Positions 39,428 through 48,687 of a stretch of DNA of 64,000 nucleotides are shown one piece after another; position 1 is the stretch's first letter; the number at the start of each line of letters is the position of its first letter. The translations under genes and the position numbers were made by a program. Origin of the DNA: Alteromonadaceae bacterium Bs31 (GTDB lineage Bacteria > Pseudomonadota > Gammaproteobacteria > Pseudomonadales > Cellvibrionaceae); NCBI GenBank assembly GCA_900177435.1, contig FXAI01000010.1, forward strand, positions 114,271 to 178,270, in the 5' to 3' direction. The notes under the pieces were generated by a model. That model saw nothing but the letters and a program-made list of their open reading frames with translations, ran no database searches and was not told the origin of the DNA.

Positions 39428-39479
39428 AACACAAAGCCCCAACACAAAGCCCCAACACAAAGCCCCAACACAAAGCCCC
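39428..39479. repeat. Four perfect tandem copies of a 13-bp repeat
   Basis: AACACAAAGCCCC is repeated at 39428, 39441, 39454 and 39467 with no mismatch, and is flanked by partial copies. It is non-coding, between the imelysin gene and the HDOD gene, about 80 bp before the latter's start. Such perfect short repeats readily change copy number. Confidence 0.92.
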
Positions 39480-39556
39480 AAAACAAAATAGTTAGGTTAA
39501 TTGGCACAAGGCAGGCTAGACTAAAAAAGGTCGCTTTTGTTTGATTCAGGGTAGCA

Positions 39557-40432
39557 ATGAGCAGCGAACTCACGCCGGAACAAATACAGAAAATCCTTCA
39601 AGGTATAGCCATCCCCCCTCAACCCCAGGTGATGGTGGATTTGCAATTGGAACAACTCTCCCCCAATTGCAGTATTTCTGAAATCGCTCGCCTGATCAGC
39701 CAGGATGTCGGGCTCTCCGGTAGTATTCTCAAAACCGTCAACTCGCCCTTTTATAAACATGCCAATACCATTACCTCGATTCACCAGGCGGTAAACCTGC
39801 TGGGTGTTAACAGCGTGGTTAATCTGGTGAACGCACTTTCCATTAAAGGTGCATTGTCCGATGACGACATCATTTCCCTCGGCCGGTTCTGGGATTCGGC
39901 CATGGAGATCGCGCTAACCTGCTCTATTATTGCCAAACAAATTGGCGTACCGAATGCAGAAGAAGCTTACACCCTGGGGCTCTTCCACAACTGCGGTATA
40001 CCCTTGTTAATGTCGCGTTTCGACAACTACCTCGAGGTACTTTCAGAAGCCTACCGCTCTCAAGGGGAAGGTATTTCCGAGGTAGAAAACCGGCGCCTTA
40101 ACACTAATCACTCCGTTGTGGGCTATTACGTTGGTAAATCCTGGAACCTGCCAATCTATTTGTGTGAAGCAATACACGACCATCATCGCATCATAAAAAC
40201 CTTTGCCGACGATCGAGCCAGCAGCCGAAAAAAAACCTTACTGGCGGTGCTTAAAATGGCTGAACACATATGTGGGAACCACCGCGTTCTTGGTGATCAA
40301 GACCTTGATTATGAGTGGAACCGAATTATGGATACGGTGCTGCTCTATACCGGTATTAGCGAATATGAATACGGCAACCTGGTGGCGCATATCGCTGAAC
40401 TGGGAATTGGATCAAGTGACTACTACAACTAG
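39557..40432 (+). CDS. HDOD-domain protein
   Basis: The 291-residue protein has an HDOD domain over about 15-220: IPPQPQVMVDLQLEQL, ISQDVGLSGSILKTVNSPFY, TSIHQAVNLLGVNSVVNLV, and GLFHNCGIPLLMSRF, in which an HN pair remains. A later AIHDHHR-like stretch recalls HD enzymes, but a full HD metal site is not evident. It is placed next to a chemoreceptor gene, consistent with a signalling role. It is a paralogue of the gene at 25869. Confidence 0.87.
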   Translation: MSSELTPEQIQKILQGIAIPPQPQVMVDLQLEQLSPNCSISEIARLISQDVGLSGSILKTVNSPFYKHANTITSIHQAVNLLGVNSVVNLVNALSIKGALSDDDIISLGRFWDSAMEIALTCSIIAKQIGVPNAEEAYTLGLFHNCGIPLLMSRFDNYLEVLSEAYRSQGEGISEVENRRLNTNHSVVGYYVGKSWNLPIYLCEAIHDHHRIIKTFADDRASSRKKTLLAVLKMAEHICGNHRVLGDQDLDYEWNRIMDTVLLYTGISEYEYGNLVAHIAELGIGSSDYYN

Positions 40433-40665
40433 CGTGCGCCGCTAAAACACAGCACCCTAATAGCCCCCCCATTCAAGAAATCCCCGCTACTGCCGAACAC
40501 CTTAAGTAACCATTAAGAAGCCACGCTCAGGACTCAACTCACTTATTCCAATTAACGCGTTCATGGTTAGCGCGAGAATAATGGAAATTGCACACTTCTG
40601 TCCTAGACTCAAAGTAACTAGCACGCCACAACCTTGGCTTTGCTCGCAGCGAGAAAGGATTACAT

Positions 40666-42285
40666 TTGAACGTACTACGCTCCATTTCTATTCGCAGCAA
40701 AATACTGCTTATCCCCCTCGTGGGAGCCTTGGGCTTCTTTGCTTTCCTGTTTGTCAGTATGTACCTCATCGGCAGTGCGGTCTCTAATCTGAAAAGTGCG
40801 AGGGAGCAGCAGTTTCCTCTTTTACAGGTCGCCAGCGAAAATCTGAACCGTCTTGAAAAAATTCAAGAAACACTCAGTTATGCAGTTTCATCCGACGAAA
40901 CCGCTGGTTTGGAAGCGGCTGATGATCTCGCCGAGGCTTTCAGGAAAGAACTCCAAGGCGCTGTAAAGATAGATCCAAATTCCAAGGCGGAGCTTAACGA
41001 GCTGGTCAGCCTGTTCGACGATTACTATAAAAAAGCACATACCATCTCCGCAGGCATGCTGGATGGAAGTATTGACTGGTCTTCAGTTGCCGAATTAAGT
41101 AAGGAAATGGCGGATGCCCTGGAAAAAATCAAGGGCAAGCTCGATGGCTTTTACGGCCACAAACTGGTCACATTTAATGAAGCCTTCGTAAATGCAGAAC
41201 GCCAGTCAGAGCGGGTATTCACCATCGGTATCGCGCTGGGCGTGGTGCTCTTCCTAGCGCTACTTATCACCAGTGCTTTAGTCAGCAGCATGATAAAAAG
41301 GAGCCTGGATCGCCTTATCGAGCGCCTGAAAGATATTGCCGAAGACAACGGTGATCTCACCCTGCGGCTGCGCACGCGCAACAAGGACGAGATAGGCGAA
41401 GTGGTACGCTGGTTTAATACCTTTATGGATAAGCTGCAGTCGGTTATGCAGCAAATTGTGGAAACAGCGCCCCCACTGGCCAACCTTGCCAGCGACGTAA
41501 ACAAGCTCTCCGGCAATATTACACACACCCTGGGCTCTCAAAATCGCAGTGTTTCAGATTCAAAAAGTAACATTGAATTAATGTCCCACAATGTGGCGAG
41601 CATTGCTCAAAACGCCGCTGAAGCTGCCAATGCCGCCAAGATGGCTGATGAAGAAGCAGTGAAGGGCCAATCGATTGTTGGCAATACAGTTGAAAGCATT
41701 CAAACACTCTCCAACAGCATCAATCAGGCATCTGAAGTTATCGTCAAGCTGAACGAAGATACTATCAGTGTAAATGTAGTGCTGGATGTCATTAAAGGCA
41801 TCGCCGAACAAACCAACTTACTTGCGCTTAACGCCGCCATCGAAGCCGCCCGTGCCGGCGAACAGGGGAGAGGTTTTGCGGTTGTGGCCGATGAGGTGCG
41901 AGGCCTGGCTTCGCGCACGCAAGAGTCCACCGAAGAAATTAATAGCATATTGGCGCAACTGCAAAGCGCTGCTCAAGCTGCGGTGCACACCATGGAGGAA
42001 AGCACCAATGCCGTTGAAAGCTCGGTTGAACAAGCCAACCGCGCAGGTCAAAGCCTGCAGGCGATTACCGATACCGTCAATACCATCAACGCTATGAACG
42101 AACAAATTGCAACCGCAACAGACGATCAGCAAAGTATCGCCAACCAGCTGGTGGATGAGGCAGAACGTATTCGCGAACAAACGGAAGATAACGCAGGTTC
42201 CGCAGGACAACTCAGCGGCGTAAGCGAACAATTAAACGGGCTTGCGGTAAACCTTGAACAAATTACAAGGCAGTTCAAAGTTTAA
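40666..42285 (+). CDS. Methyl-accepting chemotaxis protein
   Basis: The 539-residue receptor has a membrane segment at about 12-34, a periplasmic sensing domain of about 150 residues, a second membrane segment at about 185-207, a HAMP domain, and the cytoplasmic signalling domain with the conserved hairpin tip (about 380-414: [20 protein letters not shown] then [15 protein letters not shown]). The start is a TTG at 40666, supported by AAGGA six bases upstream. The ligand is unknown. The 233 bp before it hold no gene; an inverted repeat CTTAA-N7-TTAAG lies at 40501-40517. Confidence 0.93.
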   Translation: MNVLRSISIRSKILLIPLVGALGFFAFLFVSMYLIGSAVSNLKSAREQQFPLLQVASENLNRLEKIQETLSYAVSSDETAGLEAADDLAEAFRKELQGAVKIDPNSKAELNELVSLFDDYYKKAHTISAGMLDGSIDWSSVAELSKEMADALEKIKGKLDGFYGHKLVTFNEAFVNAERQSERVFTIGIALGVVLFLALLITSALVSSMIKRSLDRLIERLKDIAEDNGDLTLRLRTRNKDEIGEVVRWFNTFMDKLQSVMQQIVETAPPLANLASDVNKLSGNITHTLGSQNRSVSDSKSNIELMSHNVASIAQNAAEAANAAKMADEEAVKGQSIVGNTVESIQTLSNSINQASEVIVKLNEDTISVNVVLDVIKGIAEQTNLLALNAAIEAARAGEQGRGFAVVADEVRGLASRTQESTEEINSILAQLQSAAQAAVHTMEESTNAVESSVEQANRAGQSLQAITDTVNTINAMNEQIATATDDQQSIANQLVDEAERIREQTEDNAGSAGQLSGVSEQLNGLAVNLEQITRQFKV

Positions 42286-42312
42286 ACCCAAAAATAATTT
42301 TCTTTTTTTACT

Positions 42313-42338
42313 CACGCAGCCTATTTGCGTGTTTTTTT
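42313..42338 (+). terminator. Rho-independent terminator of the chemoreceptor gene
   Basis: CACGCA (42313-42318) and TGCGTG (42326-42331) form a stem with a seven-base loop, followed at once by seven T. Confidence 0.8.
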
Positions 42339-42431
42339 AGTGTTTTATTCCTGCCATCTCACAACGACAAGAACAGGTATGTGAAATTTGCTTATAAAAA
42401 GGCAATTAACAGTTGAATCGAGGAAATTACT

Positions 42432-43589
42432 ATGAGGATAAATCATACGCTACTGGGCAGAATAAGCATGGCAATGTGCCTGCTAGTGTCATCGTCCACA
42501 AGTTTGGCAGATATAAATTTAAATGGCTTCGCTACCATCGCAGGTGGTTTAACCATGTCCGATGATCAAAGCGTGAATGGTTATGATGACAGCTTTAGCT
42601 TCGACCAAAACTCGCTTATCGGCCTGCAGGTAAACTCGGATCTGGGAGAAGGTCTTTCTGCCACCGCTCAGATAATCTCTCGCGGCGCAGAAGAGTGGGA
42701 TGCTAAGTTTGAGTGGGCTTACCTAGGTTATCAGGCAACCGATAATCTAAAACTATTGTTTGGTCGGCAAAGAACGCCGTTTTATCTCTATTCTGACTAT
42801 CTCGACGTGAGCTATGCCTACCACTGGATAACCGCCCCGGAAAGTGCCTACGCGGTGCCATTTGATTCGACAGATGGTATTGGCCTGATTTTGGAAAATC
42901 AATTGGGCAGCGTAGACTCCAGCCTTCAAATACAATATGGCCGATACAGTGGCGAGCTGAATGCAGGGAGCCTGGATTCCAAAAATCAGTTTATTGCCGC
43001 CTGGAGCCTCAGCTGGAACTGGCTGAGTTTTCGTTTAGGCTATTCACAAACAGATATTATACTCGAATCCAGCGAATTGGACTTTTTGATAGCAGGCTGG
43101 ACACAAGCGGGCTTTCCTGCATTTGAGCCACATATTTCCGCATCAGATGGCAGTGACACCGGTGACTTTTTAGATGTTGGTTTGACTATTGATCACAACA
43201 ATATTTTATTTGTCGCAGAATATACCCAGCTTTCCATAGACGGCACACCTTTCGCGGAAACACGTGAAGCTTATTACGGCAGCTTTGGCTATCGTTTTGG
43301 TAATGTTATGCCCCATATCACCTACGTGGATATGGAAGAGACCGCGAGCGATTATAGCTTCCTCGATGCGGTACCCTCCGGCGTTTCTCCTGCCTTGGAT
43401 CAACTAAGCGCACTTACCGCCGGACTGTTCGAAAGCTCCGCAGAAGCGCACGACTACTACATTGTTGGCGTCCGCTGGGATTTTCACGCCTCCGCTGCAT
43501 TTAAAGCAGAATATAAATCACAAACAGATAATAAAGGCGATGGCGATACGGACAACCTCCTGCGCTTTGCTGTTGTTACTGTATTTTAA
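42432..43589 (+). CDS. Outer-membrane porin-like protein
   Basis: The 385-residue protein has a signal peptide (cleaved near SSTSLA-DI) and alternating beta-strand patterns over its full length. It ends in a C-terminal phenylalanine (VVTVF), the BamA recognition signal of outer-membrane barrels. The segment LLFGRQRTPFYLYSDYLDVSYAY, shortened here in description, recalls OprP/OprO-type and general gammaproteobacterial porins. It sits 17 bp before a PstS-like gene, so the pair may take up a phosphate-like anion; this is inferred. Confidence 0.82.
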   Translation: MRINHTLLGRISMAMCLLVSSSTSLADINLNGFATIAGGLTMSDDQSVNGYDDSFSFDQNSLIGLQVNSDLGEGLSATAQIISRGAEEWDAKFEWAYLGYQATDNLKLLFGRQRTPFYLYSDYLDVSYAYHWITAPESAYAVPFDSTDGIGLILENQLGSVDSSLQIQYGRYSGELNAGSLDSKNQFIAAWSLSWNWLSFRLGYSQTDIILESSELDFLIAGWTQAGFPAFEPHISASDGSDTGDFLDVGLTIDHNNILFVAEYTQLSIDGTPFAETREAYYGSFGYRFGNVMPHITYVDMEETASDYSFLDAVPSGVSPALDQLSALTAGLFESSAEAHDYYIVGVRWDFHASAAFKAEYKSQTDNKGDGDTDNLLRFAVVTVF

Positions 43590-43606
43590 ATCGGGGGACA
43601 CTCACC

Positions 43607-44029
43607 ATGGTTAAACTAAAATTATTGATTTTAATCCTCACCACCGCCTTTGTATTGTTCAGCCAGTTTGCCAATGCAGAAACGGCTGTAATCGTTCACC
43701 CCTCCAATGGTGTCTCTCTCGACAAAGACAGCATCGGTAAAATCTTTCTGGGGAAGGCAAAATCTTTTCCCGGTGGGGAAAGCGTCTTGCCTGTAAACCA
43801 AAAAGAAGGCTCAGATATTAGAACCGGCTTCGATGAAACCGTGCTGGGGAAATCCTCAAGCCAGATCAAAGCCTACTGGTCCAAACTGATGTTCACCGGA
43901 AAAGGGCAGCCACCAAAAGAAGTTAGCAGTGCAGAAGTGAAAAGCCTGGTAGCGGGTAATCCTGCCACCATTGGCTACATCGACGCATCGGAAGTGGATG
44001 CCAGTGTAAAAGTTGTATTTACCTTTTAG
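43607..44029 (+). CDS. Small PstS-like periplasmic substrate-binding protein
   Basis: The 140-residue protein has a signal peptide (cleaved after NANA-like QFANA) and one short domain of the phosphate-binding PstS type: GVSLDKDSIGKIFLGKAKSF, ETVLGKSSSQIKAYWSKLMF, and GNPATIGYID. It is less than half the size of full PstS, matching the small PstS-like proteins often found next to porins or chemoreceptors. It is likely cotranscribed with the porin. No PstC/A/B transporter is nearby. Confidence 0.85.
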   Translation: MVKLKLLILILTTAFVLFSQFANAETAVIVHPSNGVSLDKDSIGKIFLGKAKSFPGGESVLPVNQKEGSDIRTGFDETVLGKSSSQIKAYWSKLMFTGKGQPPKEVSSAEVKSLVAGNPATIGYIDASEVDASVKVVFTF

Positions 44030-44046
44030 ACCATCTGCTCAGGCAT

Positions 44047-44078
44047 AAAAAAGCCCGGTTGCAAAACCGGGCTTTTCC
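44047..44078. terminator. Bidirectional rho-independent terminator
   Basis: AAGCCCGGTT (44051-44060), GCAA loop, AACCGGGCTT (44065-44074) form a strong stem with A and T runs on both sides. It separates the porin/PstS-like pair (plus strand) from gcvT-gcvH (minus strand) and can serve both. Confidence 0.88.
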
Positions 44079-44110
44079 TATTTGGGCCTGTAGCGATTTA
44101 CAGCCACCTA

Positions 44111-44503
44111 TTAATCATCTTCTTCGATGGACTCTTTATAGGCTTCGGCGTTCATAGCGCCATCCAGTTCCGACAGGTCGCTGGGCTTAACCCGGAAAAA
44201 CCAGCCATCATCATAGGGCGACTCATTAACAGTCTCCGGCTCATCGGCCAGGGCTTCGTTAATGGCAACAACCTCTCCGCTCAAGGGCGAGAAAATATCA
44301 GACGCCGCCTTCACCGATTCAACCACGCCGGCTTCTTCACCAATATGAACTTCGCTGCCAACTTCCGGAACCTCCACATAAACCACATCACCCAATTCTT
44401 GTTGCGCATGGTCGCTAATACCGATGCTGACAGTGCCGTCTTCCTCAACGCGCGCCCATTCGTGGCTGGACAGATACTTTAATTCTGGTCGAATATCACT
44501 CAT
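44111..44503 (-). CDS. gcvH: Glycine cleavage system H protein
   Basis: GcvH carries the aminomethyl group on a lipoyl arm between the other glycine cleavage enzymes. The 130-residue protein shows the lipoylation motif [10 protein letters not shown] with lysine 65, and the family start [16 protein letters not shown]. It lies 48 bp after gcvT. The decarboxylase gene gcvP does not follow; a terminator does, so gcvP must be elsewhere. Confidence 0.97.
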   Translation of the reverse strand: MSDIRPELKYLSSHEWARVEEDGTVSIGISDHAQQELGDVVYVEVPEVGSEVHIGEEAGVVESVKAASDIFSPLSGEVVAINEALADEPETVNESPYDDGWFFRVKPSDLSELDGAMNAEAYKESIEEDD

Positions 44504-44551
44504 TACAAACTCCTCAAAGTGGGTGAATATTTTTAGCGGGTATTTTAGAGC

Positions 44552-45643
44552 CTAAATGACTTTACTGCCATTGCGCACAAAGCAGGGTTTGACAATTTTT
44601 ACCGGCAATTTGCGCTGGCGCACTTGTACGAAAATATCGCCAGTAAACGACACAGGTATTCTTGCCAGAGCGATGGAGTGCCCCAATGTCGGTGAGAAGG
44701 TTCCACTGGTGACGATGCCTTTTTCAGCCATACCCTCACAAATAACCTCCTGCGCCTCCCGCAAAACGCCCTTATCCTGCAGCAACAGGCCCACCAGTTT
44801 ATGCGTGAGACCCCGCTCTTTTTCTGCGGTCAATGCAGCCCGGCCAATAAAGTGCCGGTCTTGCGGCGCCCAGGCGATGGTCCATCCCATGTTCGCCACC
44901 AGGGGCGAGATCTCTTCGTTCATCTCATGACCATAAAGATTCATACCGGCTTCCAGGCGCAAAGTATCTCGCGCACCCAGGCCACACGGCTGAACGCCAG
45001 CATCTGCGAGTGCCTGCCAGAAACTTACAGCTTGATCAGCGGGTAATATAATTTCATAGCCATCTTCGCCGGTATAGCCGGTACGCGCCACAAACCAGTT
45101 GTGGTACTTCTCTGCTTGCAGAGCACAAGCCTGAAAGACTTCCAGAGCATCAATCTCACTTGCCTGCAGTACCGTTTGCGTTTTTGCCCGTGCCTGAGGC
45201 CCCTGCACCGCAATCATGGCCAGATCGCTGCGCTCTGTGATGCTTACCGAATATTTTTCAGACTGTTGCGTCATCCAGGCAAGGTCTTTTTCCCGTGTTG
45301 CACAATTAACCACCAGCCGGTAACCGTCGTTCACCAAATAGACGATAAGGTCATCAATTACCCCGCCCTTCTCGTTTAACATACCGGTGTACAGTGCCTT
45401 GCCTTGTACGCCCAACTTCGCCACATCATTGGCTAACACGTACTGCAAAAACACTTTAGCATCGCTGCCACTAATATCCACAACGGTCATGTGGCTCACA
45501 TCAAACATACCCGCCGCTTTGCGCACAGCGTGGTGCTCATCCATTTGCGAGCCGTAATTGACCGGCATATGCCAGCCACCAAAATCCACCAGCTTTCCAC
45601 CCATCTGACGGTGAATGTCATTTAAGGGGGTTTTATTGAGCAT
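44552..45643 (-). CDS. gcvT: Aminomethyltransferase (glycine cleavage T protein)
   Basis: GcvT moves the methylene group from lipoyl-GcvH to tetrahydrofolate and releases ammonia. The 363-residue protein has the folate-binding features [27 protein letters not shown] and [20 protein letters not shown]. It is transcribed with gcvH and divergent from mutY. No glycine riboswitch pattern was found in the roughly 200 bp between the divergent starts. Confidence 0.96.
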   Translation of the reverse strand: MLNKTPLNDIHRQMGGKLVDFGGWHMPVNYGSQMDEHHAVRKAAGMFDVSHMTVVDISGSDAKVFLQYVLANDVAKLGVQGKALYTGMLNEKGGVIDDLIVYLVNDGYRLVVNCATREKDLAWMTQQSEKYSVSITERSDLAMIAVQGPQARAKTQTVLQASEIDALEVFQACALQAEKYHNWFVARTGYTGEDGYEIILPADQAVSFWQALADAGVQPCGLGARDTLRLEAGMNLYGHEMNEEISPLVANMGWTIAWAPQDRHFIGRAALTAEKERGLTHKLVGLLLQDKGVLREAQEVICEGMAEKGIVTSGTFSPTLGHSIALARIPVSFTGDIFVQVRQRKLPVKIVKPCFVRNGSKVI

Positions 45644-45841
45644 AACTGTTACCTACCCTGATTCTTCAGGCCCATAAGGGTAAAGACCGCTTTTTATCAT
45701 ATTCAGGCAGGCAACACACTTACTATACGCTCAGCTTTTTTGGCAGCAGCAGGTTTGAACGGCCATGGTCACAAAGCACCGGCTTCCTATCTCTGCCCGG
45801 CTATGTTAAAAACCCCGCCATCGACTCTTAGAGAGCCAAGC

Positions 45842-46891
45842 ATGTCTTTTGCAAAAAAACTCCTCCAGTGGTTTGATCTTCACGGCCGCAAAAACCTGCC
45901 GTGGCAGCATCCCATAGAGCCCTACCGTGTGTGGCTGTCGGAAATTATGCTGCAACAAACGCAGGTGGAAACAGTCATCCCCTACTTCAAAAATTTCCTT
46001 GAGAAATTTCCAGATATTCAATCATTGGCAGACGCGGATTTAGACCAGGTACTGCACCTTTGGACGGGCCTCGGTTATTACGCCCGCGCACGCAACCTGC
46101 ATAAATGTGCGCGACAGGTCATCGATGAATATGCCGGAGTCTTTCCAGACAATACCGAGCTATTAGAAACACTGCCCGGCATCGGTCGCTCAACAGCCGC
46201 CGCCATTGCCAGTATTGCCTACCAACAACCAAGCGCTATTTTGGACGGCAACGTAAAGCGCGTACTCGCCCGCTACCACGCGACTGCCGGCTGGCCCGGA
46301 AAAAGCGAGGTAGCAAACACCCTGTGGCAGCACGCAGAACAACACATGCCCAAAAAACGCTGCCGGGACTACACCCAAGCCATTATGGATTTAGGTGCAA
46401 CATTGTGTACCCGCTCTCGCCCTGCGTGCAGCATTTGCCCTTTAAATGCCGGCTGCCTCGCCCACCAACAGGGAAACCCGGCGGATTACCCCGGTAAAAA
46501 ACCAAAAAAAATCCTGCCCGTAAAAACGGTTCAAATGCTGATACTAAAAAATGCCAAAGGTGAAATCTCCTTACACCAACGCCCACCTACGGGGATTTGG
46601 GGTGGTCTCTGGAGCTTTCCTGAACTGGAAACAGAAGTGAATGCAAAGGCCCACATAGAGCAGCACTTTGGTAGCGTTAAGCAGCTAGACAAATGGGATA
46701 CAATGCGACACACCTTTAGCCACTACCATTTGGATATTATTCCTGTGCTGGCCCAGATAGGTGAAAAACAGCTAGCTGAGAACAAACACGTTGTGCAGGA
46801 AGGCGCTAAGCAGCTTTGGTATAACACGCACTCACCTGCAGCAATTGGCCTGGCCGCGCCCGTAAAAAAACTATTAAGCAAACTTATTTGA
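45842..46891 (+). CDS. mutY: A/G-specific adenine glycosylase
   Basis: MutY removes adenine mispaired with 8-oxoguanine. I choose the ATG at 45842 (349 residues), which gives the conserved start MSFAKKLLQWFDLHGRKNLP; an upstream in-frame start adds 34 unlike residues. Visible features are the helix-hairpin-helix LPGIGRSTAAAIAS, the catalytic aspartate in ILDGNVKRVLAR, the 4Fe-4S cysteines in CTRSRPACSICPLNAGC, and a C-terminal Nudix-like domain. Confidence 0.95.
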   Translation: MSFAKKLLQWFDLHGRKNLPWQHPIEPYRVWLSEIMLQQTQVETVIPYFKNFLEKFPDIQSLADADLDQVLHLWTGLGYYARARNLHKCARQVIDEYAGVFPDNTELLETLPGIGRSTAAAIASIAYQQPSAILDGNVKRVLARYHATAGWPGKSEVANTLWQHAEQHMPKKRCRDYTQAIMDLGATLCTRSRPACSICPLNAGCLAHQQGNPADYPGKKPKKILPVKTVQMLILKNAKGEISLHQRPPTGIWGGLWSFPELETEVNAKAHIEQHFGSVKQLDKWDTMRHTFSHYHLDIIPVLAQIGEKQLAENKHVVQEGAKQLWYNTHSPAAIGLAAPVKKLLSKLI

Positions 46892-46920
46892 AGACAACTC
46901 AACGCAAGGCAGGAACAACC

Positions 46921-47193
46921 ATGTCACGAACAGTGCAATGCAGAAAGTATAAAAAAGAAATGGACGGGCTGGACGTTCCTCCCCTGCCCGGCCCAAAGGG
47001 CGCCGAGATATACGAAACAGTCTCCCGGCAGGCCTGGCAAGAGTGGCTGGAGCATCAAAAAATGCTGATTAATGAAAAGCAGCTCAGCCTTATGGATATG
47101 GAGGCTCGAACCTACCTCGGCGAGCAGCGGGACAAATTCCTAAGCGGCGATAACTACGACGCCGCCGAAGGCTACGTAGCCCCCAAGGAATAA
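46921..47193 (+). CDS. yggX: Probable Fe(2+)-trafficking protein YggX
   Basis: The 90-residue protein starts at the ATG at 46921, preceded by AGGAAC, and matches YggX: MSRTVQCRKYKKEMDGLD, and GPKGAEIYETVSRQAWQEWL. It is linked with iron handling and protection of iron-sulfur clusters. It directly follows mutY, as in E. coli, where the order is the same. Confidence 0.95.
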   Translation: MSRTVQCRKYKKEMDGLDVPPLPGPKGAEIYETVSRQAWQEWLEHQKMLINEKQLSLMDMEARTYLGEQRDKFLSGDNYDAAEGYVAPKE

Positions 47194-47220
47194 AGCAAAC
47201 GCCGCTCTATGGCCCTTCGC

Positions 47221-48381
47221 CTAAGTAAGCAAAGCCAAGCTCACGGATGACAAGGTACAAACCGCAACCACCGTGAGCGGCGAACGCTTCCAGACCGCAA
47301 TCAAACTAAAGCCCAGCAGGGCAATGGCAAGATCGCTCGGCGCTTTAACAGCAGAGATAAATATCGGGTCATAAAGCGCAGCACCCAGTAAACCCACTAC
47401 CGCCGCATTTACACCCGCAATCACTCTGGGTGCATAAAGCCCTCGGGCGATAAGCTTCCATAAAGGCAACACACCACACAACAATAAAAACCCCGGTAGA
47501 AATACACTCAGACAAGCGAGTACGGCATACATGGGGCCACCCATGATCTGCCCCAAATAGGCAGAGAAGGCAAACATGGGGCCGGGCACTGCCTGCGTAG
47601 CGCCATAACCGGCCAGAAAATCGTCTGCAGACACCAGCGAGGAGGCAACCAGGCCTTCCTCCAACAGCGGTAAAACCACATGGCCGCCACCAAAAACTAA
47701 TGCCCCGGCGCGGTAAAAAATATCGACTAACTGCATAACCCCGCCATCGCTATCAGCCAAAAACGGAAGCAGCAATAAGCCGGCAAAAAACAAAGCAATA
47801 AACAACCACCCCAGCCTCGGGCCGTGAGCTATGGGTAATTCGCTATCTTTCGAGACTAGTGCGTCTTTACATAAAAACAGACCAGCGATGCCGCCAAGCA
47901 CCACCACCACAATTTGCATACTGGCACTGCCGAGCAGCAATAAAATAATCGCTGCCAGTACGGCGATGCTTTTTCGGTAATGGTCCGGGCAGAGCTGCCT
48001 GATCATACCCAATACCCCGTGAGCCACTATCACCAACGCAACGATCTTTAAACCGTGGATCAAGGCCTGGCCCAGTTCGCCGGACAAGACATGAACAAAA
48101 GCGGCAAACAAAACAAGCAATACTGCAGAGGGTAGCGTAAAGGCAACGAATGCTGCGATGGCCCCCAGCCATCCTGCGCGGCTTAAACCGATAGCAAAAC
48201 CCAACTGACTACTGGCGGGGCCGGGCAGAAACTGACAGATCGCCAATAATTGAGCGTACTGGCTCTCACTCAACCATTTGCGCTTTTCTACAAACTCCGC
48301 ATGAAAATAGCCCAGATGCGCGATAGGCCCGCCAAAAGAAGTGCAGCCGAGCTTAAGAAAAACCTTGAAGACTTCAAACAT
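47221..48381 (-). CDS. chrA: ChrA-family chromate efflux transporter
   Basis: The 386-residue membrane protein is a two-domain CHR transporter: each half begins with the CHR signature (FLKLGCTSFGGPIAHLGYF at residues about 7-25, and FYRAGALVFGGGHVVLPLLE in the second half). These proteins export chromate or related anions, though chromosomal copies may transport something else. It converges with yggX. Confidence 0.9.
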   Translation of the reverse strand: MFEVFKVFLKLGCTSFGGPIAHLGYFHAEFVEKRKWLSESQYAQLLAICQFLPGPASSQLGFAIGLSRAGWLGAIAAFVAFTLPSAVLLVLFAAFVHVLSGELGQALIHGLKIVALVIVAHGVLGMIRQLCPDHYRKSIAVLAAIILLLLGSASMQIVVVVLGGIAGLFLCKDALVSKDSELPIAHGPRLGWLFIALFFAGLLLLPFLADSDGGVMQLVDIFYRAGALVFGGGHVVLPLLEEGLVASSLVSADDFLAGYGATQAVPGPMFAFSAYLGQIMGGPMYAVLACLSVFLPGFLLLCGVLPLWKLIARGLYAPRVIAGVNAAVVGLLGAALYDPIFISAVKAPSDLAIALLGFSLIAVWKRSPLTVVAVCTLSSVSLALLT

Positions 48382-48485
48382 AGAGAAAGAATCCTGTAAA
48401 TTTTAAATCTGCGCAAAGCGAATATTTTAGCTGCATTCAAGCTATCCCACTCACTGCCTTTATAAGCACGCCAATGGTCGTTACT

Positions 48486-48529
48486 ATTAACCACAATTAA
48501 CCCGACAATTAACCACAATTAACCAGACA
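48486..48529. repeat. Two tandem copies of a 22-bp AT-rich repeat
   Basis: The unit at 48486-48507 is repeated at 48508-48529 with one mismatch. Each unit itself contains two ATTAACC-type words, so TTAACC occurs four times in 44 bp. It lies in the 306-bp gene-free region 48382-48687 between chrA (minus) and the AddB-like gene (plus). Confidence 0.88.
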
Positions 48530-48687
48530 ATCAAATACTGGCGCAACTGAGCGGAGTTACTGGCATTTTATGGGCTCGTGCCGGCCTGTAAGCGGCACAG
48601 GCACTCCCTTGTGCCGCATTAAGCCAACAACAGTTTGTGTTGCCGGGTTAATATGTCCCTTGCAATCAATAGAAGCATTCCGAAACT

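Noticed and set aside
39428..39479. CRISPR array
   Set aside because: The 13-bp units follow one another directly without spacers, and there are no cas genes.
45644..45841. Glycine riboswitch before gcvT
   Set aside because: The leader before gcvT is short and I could not find the paired glycine-aptamer core.
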